Part shown: positions 36,357-44,906 of the stretch, piece after piece
Position numbering within the stretch: the first letter of the stretch is position 1
Layout: each line of letters starts with the position of its first letter
NCBI GenBank assembly: GCA_938022205.1
Contig: CALIEB010000001.1
Coordinates: forward strand, 124,001-188,000
Direction: 5' to 3'
DNA from: an uncultured Anaerolineae bacterium
GTDB lineage: Bacteria > Chloroflexota > Anaerolineae > Aggregatilineales > Phototrophicaceae
DNA: 64,000 nt
Made by a program: the position numbers and the translations under genes
The notes under the pieces: generated by a model
What the model saw: only the letters and a program-made list of their open reading frames with translations
What the model was told of the DNA's origin: nothing
The model's database searches: none

Positions 36357-37496
36357 ATGACCCGCAGCATCGTCGTCGCCACCGGCGCGTTTAAGCACAG
36401 CCTGAGCGCACAAGCCGCCGCGCAAGCGGTTGCTAACGGGTTGGCGCGCTCGAGATTAGACGCTGTTTGCACGCTGCTGCCCATTGCCGACGGCGGCAAC
36501 GGCACGCTCGAGGCGTTTTTGGCGATGGGCGGCACACGCTACGAGCTGACCGTGCAAGACCCGCTCGGTCGCCCTGTGCGCGCCGCATGGGGGCTACTAG
36601 CGGACGGCAAGACAGCGGTCATTGAGATGGCACAAGCGTCAGGGTTGGAGCTTTTGCAAGCGCACGAGCTAGACGCACTGCGTGCCAGCACCTATGGCAC
36701 GGGGCAGCTTATGCAAGCTGCATTGGAGCATGGGATCACACGGCTCATTATCGGCATGGGTGGCAGCGCGACGGTGGACGGCGGCGCAGGCTGCTTACAG
36801 GCGTTGGGCGTGCGCTTGCTCGACGGGCAAGGCGTGCCGCTGGCGGGTGGCGGCGGCAGCCTCGCCGCGCTAGCACACGTCGATACCAGCGGACTTGACC
36901 CGCGCTGGCGGGAGGTCGACATCGTTATCGCCAGCGATGTCGAGAACCCCGCGCTGGGCGAGAACGGCGCGGCGGCGGTCTTCGCGCCGCAAAAAGGCGC
37001 GTCCCCGGCGCAGGTGGCACAGCTTGAGGCAAGCCTAGCGCATTTTTTCGGACGATTGCACGACACGCTAGGTGTAGACGTGCGCGGCGTGACAGGCGGC
37101 GGCGCGGCGGGTGCGTTGGCGGCGAGCTTGCTGGCGTGCTTCAACGCGCGCGTTGAGTCGGGCATTGACCTGCTGCTCGCGCACAACGGCTTTGAAGACA
37201 AGCTCAAAGGCGCGCACTTGGTCATCACTAGCGAGGGTCGCATGGATGCCCAGACCATCTACGGCAAAGGACCGTTAGGCGTGGCGCGACGAGCAAAAGC
37301 GCACGGCGTGCCGACGGTCGCCATTGTCGGCGGCTTGGGAGTCGATGATGCCGTGCTGCACGAAGCGGGGCTACACGCCGTGCTGCCCATCGTCACGCAC
37401 CCCATGCCACTTGAGGCAGCGTTGGCAGATGCCGCCACGTTGGTTGAACGCGCCGCGTTGCGCTTGGGTTATCTGCTGCAACTTGGCCTGGCTTAG
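36357..37496 (+). CDS. glycerate kinase, GlxK/GarK type
   Basis: ATP-dependent phosphorylation of D-glycerate, probably to 2-phosphoglycerate, in glyoxylate, glucarate or serine breakdown. The 379-residue protein matches the class I family: GAFKHSLSAQAAA near the N-terminus, LPIADGGNGTLEA, the GMGGSATVDGGAGCLQALG motif, and SEGRMDAQTIYGKGPLGVA near the C-terminus. SD AGGAG lies 9 bases before the ATG. No pathway partner is adjacent, so which pathway it serves is open. Confidence 0.93.
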   Translation: MTRSIVVATGAFKHSLSAQAAAQAVANGLARSRLDAVCTLLPIADGGNGTLEAFLAMGGTRYELTVQDPLGRPVRAAWGLLADGKTAVIEMAQASGLELLQAHELDALRASTYGTGQLMQAALEHGITRLIIGMGGSATVDGGAGCLQALGVRLLDGQGVPLAGGGGSLAALAHVDTSGLDPRWREVDIVIASDVENPALGENGAAAVFAPQKGASPAQVAQLEASLAHFFGRLHDTLGVDVRGVTGGGAAGALAASLLACFNARVESGIDLLLAHNGFEDKLKGAHLVITSEGRMDAQTIYGKGPLGVARRAKAHGVPTVAIVGGLGVDDAVLHEAGLHAVLPIVTHPMPLEAALADAATLVERAALRLGYLLQLGLA

Positions 37497-37570
37497 CGTG
37501 CAACTTTTGCTGTCTGCTTGCGTATAGAAGGATAAGTCCGATTGATACATAAACGAGAAGGCAGACAGCA

Positions 37571-37915
37571 ATGACCGAAGAAAAACGCAAGAACCGTGAA
37601 TGGGTAGAAGAAGTCGAAGTCAAGGGGCGCGAGCTGGTTGACCGCGTCAAAGAGTTAATCGAACAGGGCAACGTGCGCCGCCTCATCATCCGCAAAAGCA
37701 ACGGTGAGGTGCTGATAGAAGTGCCGCTCACGGCGGGCGTGATGGTTGGCGGGGCTGCGCTGGTGTTCGCGCCGTTGTTCGCTATGTTGGGCGCGGCAGC
37801 GGCTTTCTTCGCCGAACTCAAGATAGAGGTGGTGCGCGTCGAGGAAGAAACTCAAGAAAACGAAGCCGACGAGCCGCAAGACGAAGCGCGCAAACGGCGC
37901 ATCGAAATCGACTAA
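37571..37915 (+). CDS. DUF4342 domain protein
   Basis: A 114-residue protein with the DUF4342 pattern: an amphipathic start (REWVEEVEVKGRELVDRVKELI), RRLIIRKSNGEVLIEVPLTAG, a hydrophobic hairpin-like segment (about 55-80), and a highly charged Glu/Asp/Arg tail. Related proteins are small and often found with anti-sigma or stress functions, but none is established. Own transcript, ending in a strong terminator. Confidence 0.8.
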   Translation: MTEEKRKNREWVEEVEVKGRELVDRVKELIEQGNVRRLIIRKSNGEVLIEVPLTAGVMVGGAALVFAPLFAMLGAAAAFFAELKIEVVRVEEETQENEADEPQDEARKRRIEID

Positions 37916-37926
37916 GCAAGACAGCT

Positions 37927-37950
37927 GGGGCGGGCAACCGCCCCTTTTTT
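37927..37950 (+). terminator. intrinsic terminator after DUF4342 gene
   Basis: GGGGCGG, loop GCAA, CCGCCCC, then TTTTTT (37945-37950). Stem of 7 GC pairs, 11 bp after the stop. Confidence 0.95.
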
Positions 37951-38042
37951 GTCAGCGTGCTAGCAGCGCATCATGAGCTGCTCAAGACGCACGGGCAATC
38001 AAGCCAAAGCTGCTGATAACAATAATCCCCGTTCTGCCACGC

Positions 38043-38071
38043 TTGCAACATAACCCGCCGCTGGCTATACT
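38043..38071 (+). promoter_or_regulatory. sigma-70-type promoter of the YwiC-like gene
   Basis: TTGCAA (38043-38048), 17 bp spacer, TATACT (38066-38071), 26 bp before the ATG. An additional TGCTATAAG (38074-38082) lies just after. Confidence 0.7.
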
Positions 38072-38097
38072 CATGCTATAAGCAAAAGGAAAAGGCG

Positions 38098-38919
38098 ATG
38101 GACGCAACACACACACCAGAGCAAGACATTTCTTCTGTGCGCTGGCAGTCGGTTGGGCTACCATCCGAACACGGCGGCTGGAGCTTTATCGGTGAGCCGC
38201 TGCTGTTGGGGTTGCTGCTCGTGCCAAGCTGGGGCGGGCTGGCATTGGGCATGGCAGCCTACGCGATTTTCTTGCTCCGCCAGCCGCTCAAAGTGTTGAT
38301 GACCGACTATCGCAAACGCCGCGTCACGCCGCGCGGTTTGCTGGCACGCCGTTTCGCGTTAGGCTATGCGCTTGCGATAGCAGCGGCAAGCGTGGGCGTG
38401 CTGCTAAACCTGACTGACCATCTTCCGCTCATTCCGCTCGTGGTAGCAGCACCGCTGCTGCACATCCAACTGCGCTATGACATGGCGGGCAAAAGCCGCG
38501 AGGCGATTGCCGAACTCAGCAGCGCGCTCGCCGCTACCACCATTGCCCCAAGCCTCGTGCTGATGAACGGTTGGGGGTTGAGCGACGCGCTGCTGCTGTG
38601 GGTGGTGATGACGGCAAAAGCGGTTTCAGCAGTGCTGTACGTGCGCGCGCGCCTGCGCTTAGAGCGCAACAAGCCCGCCGCACTGAGCGCAGCATATGCC
38701 ACACACGCTCTCGCTTTGGGCGCGCTGCTGCTGCTGGCATGGCTTGACGCAGTGCCTTACAGCGCAGCGGTTGGCATGGGACTGTTGAGCGCGCGGGCAG
38801 TGTGGGGACTTTCACGCTGGCGCACGCCACAACCGCCCAAAGTCATCGGCGTGCAAGAGGTTGTGTTTGGCATCAGCTACGTGCTGCTAGCAGCTTGGGG
38901 TTACAGCAACGTGGGATAA
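38098..38919 (+). CDS. YwiC-like membrane protein
   Basis: A 273-residue integral membrane protein with about eight hydrophobic segments. Near the N-terminus it has LPSEHGGWSFIGEPLLLG, the signature of the YwiC-like family (the EHGGW motif). In Bacillus ywiC lies in the narK-fnr nitrate respiration region, but the biochemical role is unknown; the fold recalls UbiA-like prenyltransferases, which is only a resemblance. Good SD AAAGGAAAAGG. Convergent with the PII gene. Confidence 0.8.
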   Translation: MDATHTPEQDISSVRWQSVGLPSEHGGWSFIGEPLLLGLLLVPSWGGLALGMAAYAIFLLRQPLKVLMTDYRKRRVTPRGLLARRFALGYALAIAAASVGVLLNLTDHLPLIPLVVAAPLLHIQLRYDMAGKSREAIAELSSALAATTIAPSLVLMNGWGLSDALLLWVVMTAKAVSAVLYVRARLRLERNKPAALSAAYATHALALGALLLLAWLDAVPYSAAVGMGLLSARAVWGLSRWRTPQPPKVIGVQEVVFGISYVLLAAWGYSNVG

Positions 38920-38940
38920 AAAGGGGCGCGCGTGCGCCCC
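38918..38940 (-). terminator. intrinsic terminator of the PII gene
   Basis: GGGGCGC (38923-38929), loop GCGT, GCGCCCC (38934-38940); on the minus strand it is followed by TTTTT. It ends the amt-PII unit 8 bp after the PII stop. Confidence 0.85.
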
Positions 38941-38948
38941 TGTGCGTG

Positions 38949-39326
38949 CTATTTGCGGCGGGTGTCAATGTCGCCCTGATAGGTCAGTGCCTCTTGCCCC
39001 TCTTCGTTGGTGCTGATGCGAATGACGTTCTCAACGGGATAGACAAAAATCACGCCGTCGCCCTTTTCGCCCGTAAAGGCAGCCTTCTTAATCGCGTCGA
39101 CCGTTGCCTTGACGTTGCGCTCGCTCAAGACAATCGCGATAACCTTGCGCGGCAGCAAGTCAATGACATACGCACCCGTGCGCCCGTAGACAGTCATGCC
39201 CGCGCCACGCCCGCGCCCCTGCACGTCATAGATGCTCAATCCCACAATGCCGATGTCGGAAAGTGCCTTCTTCACTTCGTCTAGTTTCTCTGGGCGGATA
39301 ATCGCCTCAATTTTCTTAATGCTCAT
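38949..39326 (-). CDS. glnK: nitrogen regulatory protein P-II
   Basis: A 125-residue PII signal protein, linked to amt, hence GlnK-like. It opens KKIEAIIRPEKLDEVKKAL, has a T-loop between GRGRGAG and DLLPRK, and a B-loop TGEKGDGVIFVYPVENVIRI for ATP binding. In the T-loop Tyr 51 (E. coli GlnB numbering) is kept as Tyr 53 here, while Tyr 46 is replaced by Gly and the usual QKG is GAG. PII of this type binds ATP/ADP and 2-oxoglutarate and plugs the Amt channel when nitrogen is plentiful. It lies 83 bp after amt with a GC-rich hairpin (39376-39398) between them. Confidence 0.93.
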   Translation of the reverse strand: MSIKKIEAIIRPEKLDEVKKALSDIGIVGLSIYDVQGRGRGAGMTVYGRTGAYVIDLLPRKVIAIVLSERNVKATVDAIKKAAFTGEKGDGVIFVYPVENVIRISTNEEGQEALTYQGDIDTRRK

Positions 39327-39375
39327 GGTTGGTTCTGTCCTCTATGGAAATCGTCGTCAATACGAAAAGTTGAAG

Positions 39376-39398
39376 GCGGGGCAGCCACGCCACCCCGC
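39376..39398 (-). other. intercistronic hairpin between amt and PII genes
   Basis: GCGGGG (39376-39381) and CCCCGC (39393-39398) with an 11-base loop. It lies in the 83 bp gap and could moderate expression of PII relative to Amt or be a weak terminator. Confidence 0.45.
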
Positions 39399-39409
39399 AA
39401 GCCACTGCG

Positions 39410-40894
39410 CTAATCGCCACTCTCTTTGTACGTTAAGCTGGGCATAGGCAGCACGTCGGGCCAAACGCTCACGCCGTGTTCGTAAGCGTCGATGCCAATC
39501 TTGTCCGAGACCGCTTCCACGCGCAGCCGCCCTATCGCCTTCAGCGCGCTGAAAGTCAAGAATGCCGTCAGGAAGGTGAAGCCCACCACAACACCAGAGC
39601 CAAGTGCCTGAACGCCGAGCTGTTCGATGCCACCGCCGGTCAGCAAGCCCGCCGCGCCGAGCGCGCTGTCGCCAAACAGACCAATCGCCACCGTTCCCCA
39701 GATGCCGCACGCGCCATGCACGCTGAACGCGCCCACTGGGTCATCAATCTTGACAGCTTCGATGGCTTCCACCGAGAAGTAGACCAGCAAGCCAGCGATA
39801 AAGCCAATGACGACGCTAGCCCAAGGCATCACAAAGGCACAGCCAGCCGTAATGCCGACCAAGCCCGCCAGCGAGCCGTTGAGCGTGAAGGTCAAGTCCC
39901 ATTTGCCGGTGCGGAAAAAGACCAAAAACATCGTGGTTAGCGCGCCCGCCGCCGCCGCCAGCGTGGTGTTGACCAACACTAGCGCGACCAAGCCCGTGTC
40001 GCTCATAGCAACCGTCGACCCGGCGTTGAAGCCATACCAGCCGAACCAAAGAATCATCGTTCCCAGCGTGGCTAAGCCAAGATTGTGCGCAGGCGGAAAC
40101 TTGCCGAATTCACGATTAGCACGCGGACCCAGCATCCACGCGCCGACCAACGCGGTAATGCCGCCAACGGTATGCACAACCGTCGAGCCGGCAAAGTCGA
40201 GGAAGCCCATTTCGCCCAGCCAACCACCACCCCATACCCAATGCACCACAATGGGGTAGGAGAACATGGCAAGGACACCCGTGTAAATGATGTCGCCGAT
40301 GAAGTCGGTGCGCTCTGCCATCGCGCCTGTAGCAATTGTCGCGGCGGTCGCGGCAAAGGCAAACTGAAAGAAGAAGAACACCAGCACCGTAAGTGTGTCG
40401 TTGAACATCGTGTAGCTAATAGCTCCGTCGGTGGCAACGGTGACGGCATCGGCGAGGAAGAAGTTGCTCGTGCCGATGAAGCCGCCTGCCGACGCGCCGA
40501 ACGCCACGCCAAAGCCCACCGCCCAGAACAGGATAGCCGTGACGCAAGCATCCATAAAGTTTTCCAGAAGCGCGTTGACGACCGCTCGCTGACGAATTAA
40601 GCCCGATTCGAGCATGGCAAAGCCGGTCTGCATAAAGAAGACCAAAATTGCCGCAATCACCACCCACGTCGTGTCGAGCTGCGCTTGCACGCTGTTCGGG
40701 TCGGCAGGCGCGTCGACAGCTACCTCGACCGCAGCAGCTTCGTCACCGCTCGCTGCGCTGGTCACAACTGCCTCTGAAGTGGCTTCTGCGGTCGCTTCTT
40801 GCGCGTTGAGCGTGAAGCCGAAGACGGCAACAAGCATCGAAGCGATGGCGATAATCCAAATCTTGCGTCTCATCTTTGCGCGTTTTGTGAACAT
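39410..40894 (-). CDS. amt: ammonium transporter
   Basis: Inner-membrane ammonium channel of the Amt/MEP/Rh family. The 494-residue protein has an N-terminal signal-like helix followed by an Ala/Glu/Val-rich stretch of about 40 residues, then 11 membrane segments. The twin pore histidines are both present: GSTVVHTVGGITALVGAWMLG and GAFSVHGACGIWGTVAIGLF. The FGWYGFN segment is also conserved. SD AAAGGGG before the ATG at 40894. Together with the following PII gene and glutamine synthetase it forms the ammonium uptake and assimilation system. The 269 bp upstream hold no clear promoter or sigma-54 site that I can support. Confidence 0.95.
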   Translation of the reverse strand: MFTKRAKMRRKIWIIAIASMLVAVFGFTLNAQEATAEATSEAVVTSAASGDEAAAVEVAVDAPADPNSVQAQLDTTWVVIAAILVFFMQTGFAMLESGLIRQRAVVNALLENFMDACVTAILFWAVGFGVAFGASAGGFIGTSNFFLADAVTVATDGAISYTMFNDTLTVLVFFFFQFAFAATAATIATGAMAERTDFIGDIIYTGVLAMFSYPIVVHWVWGGGWLGEMGFLDFAGSTVVHTVGGITALVGAWMLGPRANREFGKFPPAHNLGLATLGTMILWFGWYGFNAGSTVAMSDTGLVALVLVNTTLAAAAGALTTMFLVFFRTGKWDLTFTLNGSLAGLVGITAGCAFVMPWASVVIGFIAGLLVYFSVEAIEAVKIDDPVGAFSVHGACGIWGTVAIGLFGDSALGAAGLLTGGGIEQLGVQALGSGVVVGFTFLTAFLTFSALKAIGRLRVEAVSDKIGIDAYEHGVSVWPDVLPMPSLTYKESGD

Positions 40895-41127
40895 GCGTTA
40901 CCCCTTTATTGCTGAACGTAAATGAAAGAAACTGTCATTACCCCACGTGAAGTATCTTGCAGGCGTTAGCGCAAAACAAAGGAGTAAAGCGATAACAACC
41001 ACCCTCTGTTTTTTGGTGATTTTTTACAAGGGTGTTGTAAGAAACAACCAATTAGAGCATTTTACCTAAAAACGTTGGTCTCAAAGCGTGATTTATAAGA
41101 CGATTTTGTGCGCGTTGCACAAGCAAC

Positions 41128-41153
41128 AAAAAAGCGCGGCTAGCACCGCGCTT
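41128..41153 (-). terminator. intrinsic terminator of the FHA-TIR gene
   Basis: AAGCGCGG (41132-41139), 6-base loop, CCGCGCTT (41146-41153); the minus strand continues with a T run (41128-41133). Ten bp after the stop codon. Confidence 0.88.
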
Positions 41154-41163
41154 AACTTGGGGG

Positions 41164-42351
41164 TCAAATTTGTAGGTTGAGGCTGTTTAACGCCGAGAGC
41201 AACGCCTGATACGTGCGCTCAGGCGCGCTTGCGTTGTAGTCGACCATTGGCAAATCTTGCACCATCAGCGGCATGTCAACAATTTCTTCGTAACGAATGA
41301 CCAAAACGGGCTTCTCGCGGGCGATAAAGTGACGGATGCTGCGCTGGACGTGCGGCGCGTTGAGCGCGCTTTCCGTCAGCACGACGACAAGGCACACGCA
41401 AGTTGCCAGTGCCGCGTCAATCGCCTCGTACCACTCTGGCGTTTCGGGCGTGAGGTTTTGGTCAACCCACAAGGTAACATTGTTGCGCCCCAAATAGTTG
41501 ACCAACGGCGCAGCGCGTGCCTTCCAATCCGCCCGCGCATAAACCACAAACACACTGTTTGGCACAACATCCTGCACGCCGCTGCCGTTGTTGAGCTTGC
41601 TCAGCAGGCGGTCAGTGAGCTTTTCCGTGCTGCGCTTGGTCATCGTGCGCTCAAGGTCGCGCATGACAGGCGGACGCGGCGCGGCACGGCGCGGCTCTAA
41701 CGTGAGCTGCGTTAAATCGGTGGCAAACCACATCTCCACCACCGTGCCTAGCACGATGTAATCGCCATGCTCGAGCGGCGTGGCAGCCGTCACGAGATTG
41801 CCGTTGAGATGCGTGCCGTTGGTCGCGCCCGCGTCTTCGAGGGTGTAGGTGTTCTTATAGAACGAAAGGCGCAGGTGGAAACGGCTCACCTCTTGGGCTT
41901 GCAGCACGATGTGGTTGTCCGTGTGCCGCCCTAGCGTAATCTCTTCACGGTCAAGCTCGTACACTTCCGGTGCTTCTTGGTGCGCTTGGCGAATGACCAA
42001 AAAGAAGTGCTGCGGCACGTTTTGCAGGTTAGATTGGGAGGCTTCGGGCGCACTGTCGCTGGCAAGATACTCTAGCGTGATAGAGTCGCCCAGCTCGATG
42101 ATGTTGGCATCCGCCAGTGGAAAGCCGAGATTGGTGATACGTCGCCCGTTCACAAACGTGCCGTTTGTGCTTTCAAGGTCAACAATCTCATAGTCGTACA
42201 GCACGCGCACAAGACGACAGTGTTCACGGCTAATTTCATTGTCGTGAATAATAATTTCGTTTTTGCGTCCGCGCCCAATTGTAATAGAATCTTGGTTCAA
42301 ATCGTAGATTTTACCGGGTTCTGGACCGCGAACCATTCTTAATGCAGGCAT
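41164..42351 (-). CDS. FHA-FHA-TIR domain protein
   Basis: A 395-residue cytoplasmic protein with two forkhead-associated domains and a C-terminal TIR domain. FHA1 (about 15-95) has GR 26-27, SREH 41-44 and STNG 61-64; FHA2 (about 125-210) has GR 141-142, SRFH 156-159 and ATNG 176-179; these are the phosphothreonine-binding residues. TIR spans about 264-390 (VFVVYARADWKARAAPLVNY, LWVDQNL, LVVVLTESAL). Where active bacterial TIR NADases carry the catalytic Glu (VQRE type) this one reads VQRS (Ser 338), so NAD hydrolysis is doubtful. It probably acts as a phospho-reading adaptor. Single-gene transcript with promoter and terminator. A Ser/Thr kinase lies 5 kb away. Confidence 0.85.
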   Translation of the reverse strand: MPALRMVRGPEPGKIYDLNQDSITIGRGRKNEIIIHDNEISREHCRLVRVLYDYEIVDLESTNGTFVNGRRITNLGFPLADANIIELGDSITLEYLASDSAPEASQSNLQNVPQHFFLVIRQAHQEAPEVYELDREEITLGRHTDNHIVLQAQEVSRFHLRLSFYKNTYTLEDAGATNGTHLNGNLVTAATPLEHGDYIVLGTVVEMWFATDLTQLTLEPRRAAPRPPVMRDLERTMTKRSTEKLTDRLLSKLNNGSGVQDVVPNSVFVVYARADWKARAAPLVNYLGRNNVTLWVDQNLTPETPEWYEAIDAALATCVCLVVVLTESALNAPHVQRSIRHFIAREKPVLVIRYEEIVDMPLMVQDLPMVDYNASAPERTYQALLSALNSLNLQI

Positions 42352-42384
42352 GTTTATCCCTGTAAGACATTGCGCGTTGCCTTA

Positions 42385-42413
42385 ATTTTAACTAATTTAA
42401 GCGCATTTGTCAG
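42385..42413 (-). promoter_or_regulatory. promoter of the FHA-TIR gene
   Basis: Minus strand: CTGACA (42408-42413), 17 bp spacer, TAAAAT (42385-42390), 34 bp before the ATG. Confidence 0.65.
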
Positions 42414-42466
42414 CATATCATTGTATATGTTTATAAACAATTGACATAACACTAAAACGAGCGCGT

Positions 42467-43696
42467 TTAGCGCGGCATCTCGCCGACATAGCGCGCACGC
42501 GGGCGGATGAGCTTATCCACGCTGTATTGCTCTAGCGCATGCCCAATCCACCCCACCGAACGCCCCAGCGCGAACATGCCCAGCGCGCTGCCACGCGGCA
42601 GCTCCAACACCTCAGCAACCGCCACGAGGGCAAAATCAAGCGAAGGCTTCTCGTGAATTAACTCATCAGCCGCCTGAATCACCTGCTCAATTAAGGTAAG
42701 GCGCGGGGCAGCACCATAGCGCGCCCGCAGCGCGTTGAGAATAATCACAGCGCGCGGGTCGCCCTGCGGATAGATTTTATGCCCAAAGCCGGGGATGTCT
42801 TCGCCACGCCGCAACCGCCCCGCCAGCAGCTCACGAATGTTCTGCGCGCTGTCAACGCTGCGCAAAAAGGCTTCCACGCGCTCGGTATAGCCACCGTGCT
42901 TAATGCCGCCCAGTGCTGCGATGCCTGCCGTCACCGCAGCGTAAGGCGTTGCGCCTGCCGAAGCCACCACCCGCGCCGTGAACGACGAGGCATTGAGTTC
43001 GTGGTCGGCACAGGTAATCAGCACCGTGTTGAACAGCTGTGCGGCGTGCGGGTCTTGCGGTCGCCAGCCTTGCTGCAACATCTGCGCCACTGGCAAGCTC
43101 TCCTGCACATCACCCGCTAGCACGCTCGCCATGATGCGCAGGATGCGCACGCCTGAAGCAACCACCGATGACGGGCGCAAATCATAAGCGGTGGGGTCGT
43201 CGCTAGCGGCAATCGGTAGCACGGTTTTGAGTGCTTGCAGCGGCGGCAAGTCCACGCCATCCATCGCAATGTGCAGCAAAATGGTCTCGTAAAGCTGGGT
43301 GTTCACGCTGCTTGCGGCGTTAAACAACTGCCCCACCGCGTCCATGTTGTTGAGCCACAACAACGCCGCCACGCGCTCAATCGTTTCGCTTTGCGCTAGG
43401 CGCGCCACGTCATAGCCGCGATAGTAAAAGCGATGCCCATCAATCAGCGTGAGCGCACTTTCCAGCACCGGCGCGCCCCAATGCAGCGCGTCTTGTGCTA
43501 GCACCTCCGGGTTGCGTCGTCCCGCCTTGCGCGCCATCAGCTTTTCGACATCCTCCGCGTAGTAGCGGCGGTTGCGCTGTCCGGACGCGCCGCTCGAGCG
43601 TATCAACCCCCTGCTTACATAGGCATAAAGCGTCGGCAAGCTAATGCCAAGTGCTTTGGCAGCCTCGCTTGCTGTCATATACCGCTCTTTGCTCAT
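42467..43696 (-). CDS. citrate synthase family protein with N-terminal HTH
   Basis: A 409-residue fusion. Residues about 6-58 are an excisionase/MerR-like helix-turn-helix (MTASEAAKALGISLPTLYAYVSRGLI, then NRRYYAEDVEKLMARK). The rest is a citrate synthase domain of about 340 residues with the catalytic residues apparently intact: KHGG (His 267), GFGHKIYPQGDPRA (His 306) and PSLDFALV (Asp 354), plus ADHELNASSFTARV. It may therefore condense oxaloacetate or a related keto acid with an acyl-CoA, and may bind DNA. Similar HTH-citrate synthase proteins are known in several phyla, without a defined role. It starts 7 bp after the esterase-like gene. Confidence 0.85.
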   Translation of the reverse strand: MSKERYMTASEAAKALGISLPTLYAYVSRGLIRSSGASGQRNRRYYAEDVEKLMARKAGRRNPEVLAQDALHWGAPVLESALTLIDGHRFYYRGYDVARLAQSETIERVAALLWLNNMDAVGQLFNAASSVNTQLYETILLHIAMDGVDLPPLQALKTVLPIAASDDPTAYDLRPSSVVASGVRILRIMASVLAGDVQESLPVAQMLQQGWRPQDPHAAQLFNTVLITCADHELNASSFTARVVASAGATPYAAVTAGIAALGGIKHGGYTERVEAFLRSVDSAQNIRELLAGRLRRGEDIPGFGHKIYPQGDPRAVIILNALRARYGAAPRLTLIEQVIQAADELIHEKPSLDFALVAVAEVLELPRGSALGMFALGRSVGWIGHALEQYSVDKLIRPRARYVGEMPR

Positions 43697-43703
43697 GCGC
43701 GAG

Positions 43704-44906
43704 CTATCCTGTGGGCATGTTGGCGGGAAACGTGTGGGCGAGGGCTTCGGGCAGCGCGCTCTTAAACGCCACTAGCCCATGACCGCTCCCTAGTTCAATA
43801 AACTCGTGGTCAATGTCGCCGCGCTGCACCTCGCGCCGCTGCAAAATCAGCCCAAGCGCAAGATTAGGTTTGTAATAGCGCGTCAAACTCTCGTAGCGTC
43901 CCACACTTTGGAAGATGCGGCGCGGCAGCACGCGAGCGTTCTCAAAACGATTGGCATACTCCAGCAGCTTCTCTTGCGCTTTGCCGCGACCAAGCGGCGG
44001 CGAAAGCATGATGAGGTGGCTGAACACGGCCGGGTTTTTCAGAGCCGCATGCGCCGCCGCAATCGCGCCAATGTCCACGCCGCCCAAGCCCAAATTGGTA
44101 GCATCCACGCGGTACTGCCCCTGCAAGAAAGGCAGCAGCTCGGTGAGAATTGCCGCGTAGTGCTTGTCGTTGCTAACGAACTCCGCGACGCGGTTGGCTT
44201 GCGTGCCGCTCTGCAGCATGGCAATCAAAATTGGCTCGAGACGTTGATGCTTAATCAGCGCGTCGGCAATAGCTGGCACTTCTAGCCCGCCAATCATCCA
44301 CTGCCCGTCAAACAAAATCAGCAGCGGGTACTCACGGTCAGGGTCCGCCTCATACGTCGGCGGCGTGTAAACCCACAGCTTGCGGTCGCGAAAGTTCATC
44401 TGCGCGCTGCTAAACTCGTGTTCGTAAATCTTGCCACGCGGCACGTCGCCGAAGCTGCTCCACTGGGGGAAAGGGCGCGCCTTCGGCATGCGCAAGACGC
44501 TCACATCCATTTGCGCAGTTTGCATCTTAAGCGGATTGCGCGGGTCAACGCGCCAATAGCGGTTGATGCGCGCCAGCAAATTGCGCTCGTCTTTCAGCGG
44601 GGTCATCGGGTCGTCGACCACCAAGAGGTAATCCAGCAAGTCGTCGCTCTTAAAGCGGTGCTGCACGTACCAGAGCGTGGTGTCGGCAAGCTGGGTCATG
44701 GGCAAAAACGGTGGGTCGCGGTCGATGATGTCAAGGTTGACCGCCACACGCTCCACGCCTACGCCGCTGTAAACAAACGTGACCAAATTCCCTTCAATCA
44801 ACGGAAACGTATTCTCACGCAAGAAAGCGTTGACATGTGCTTGACGCTGGTCTGGGCTGGACTTTTGGGTGACTTCTTGTAAAAAACGCTGAAAACGATT
44901 AGGCAT
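43704..44906 (-). CDS. enterochelin esterase-like alpha/beta hydrolase with altered nucleophile
   Basis: A 400-residue protein resembling Fes-type enterochelin esterases: an N-terminal beta domain (about 30-165) that leads into an alpha/beta hydrolase of the esterase D group (LWVYTPPTYEADPDREYPLLILFDGQ). The nucleophile elbow, normally GxSxGG, reads LGGVDIGAIAA, placing Asp 278 where Ser is expected; the late His is kept (GSGHGLVAFKSALPEAL, His 376). Either it is inactive or it works as an Asp-nucleophile enzyme. It is followed by the HTH-citrate synthase gene after 7 bp, so both are on one transcript. No siderophore genes are nearby. Confidence 0.75.
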   Translation of the reverse strand: MPNRFQRFLQEVTQKSSPDQRQAHVNAFLRENTFPLIEGNLVTFVYSGVGVERVAVNLDIIDRDPPFLPMTQLADTTLWYVQHRFKSDDLLDYLLVVDDPMTPLKDERNLLARINRYWRVDPRNPLKMQTAQMDVSVLRMPKARPFPQWSSFGDVPRGKIYEHEFSSAQMNFRDRKLWVYTPPTYEADPDREYPLLILFDGQWMIGGLEVPAIADALIKHQRLEPILIAMLQSGTQANRVAEFVSNDKHYAAILTELLPFLQGQYRVDATNLGLGGVDIGAIAAAHAALKNPAVFSHLIMLSPPLGRGKAQEKLLEYANRFENARVLPRRIFQSVGRYESLTRYYKPNLALGLILQRREVQRGDIDHEFIELGSGHGLVAFKSALPEALAHTFPANMPTG

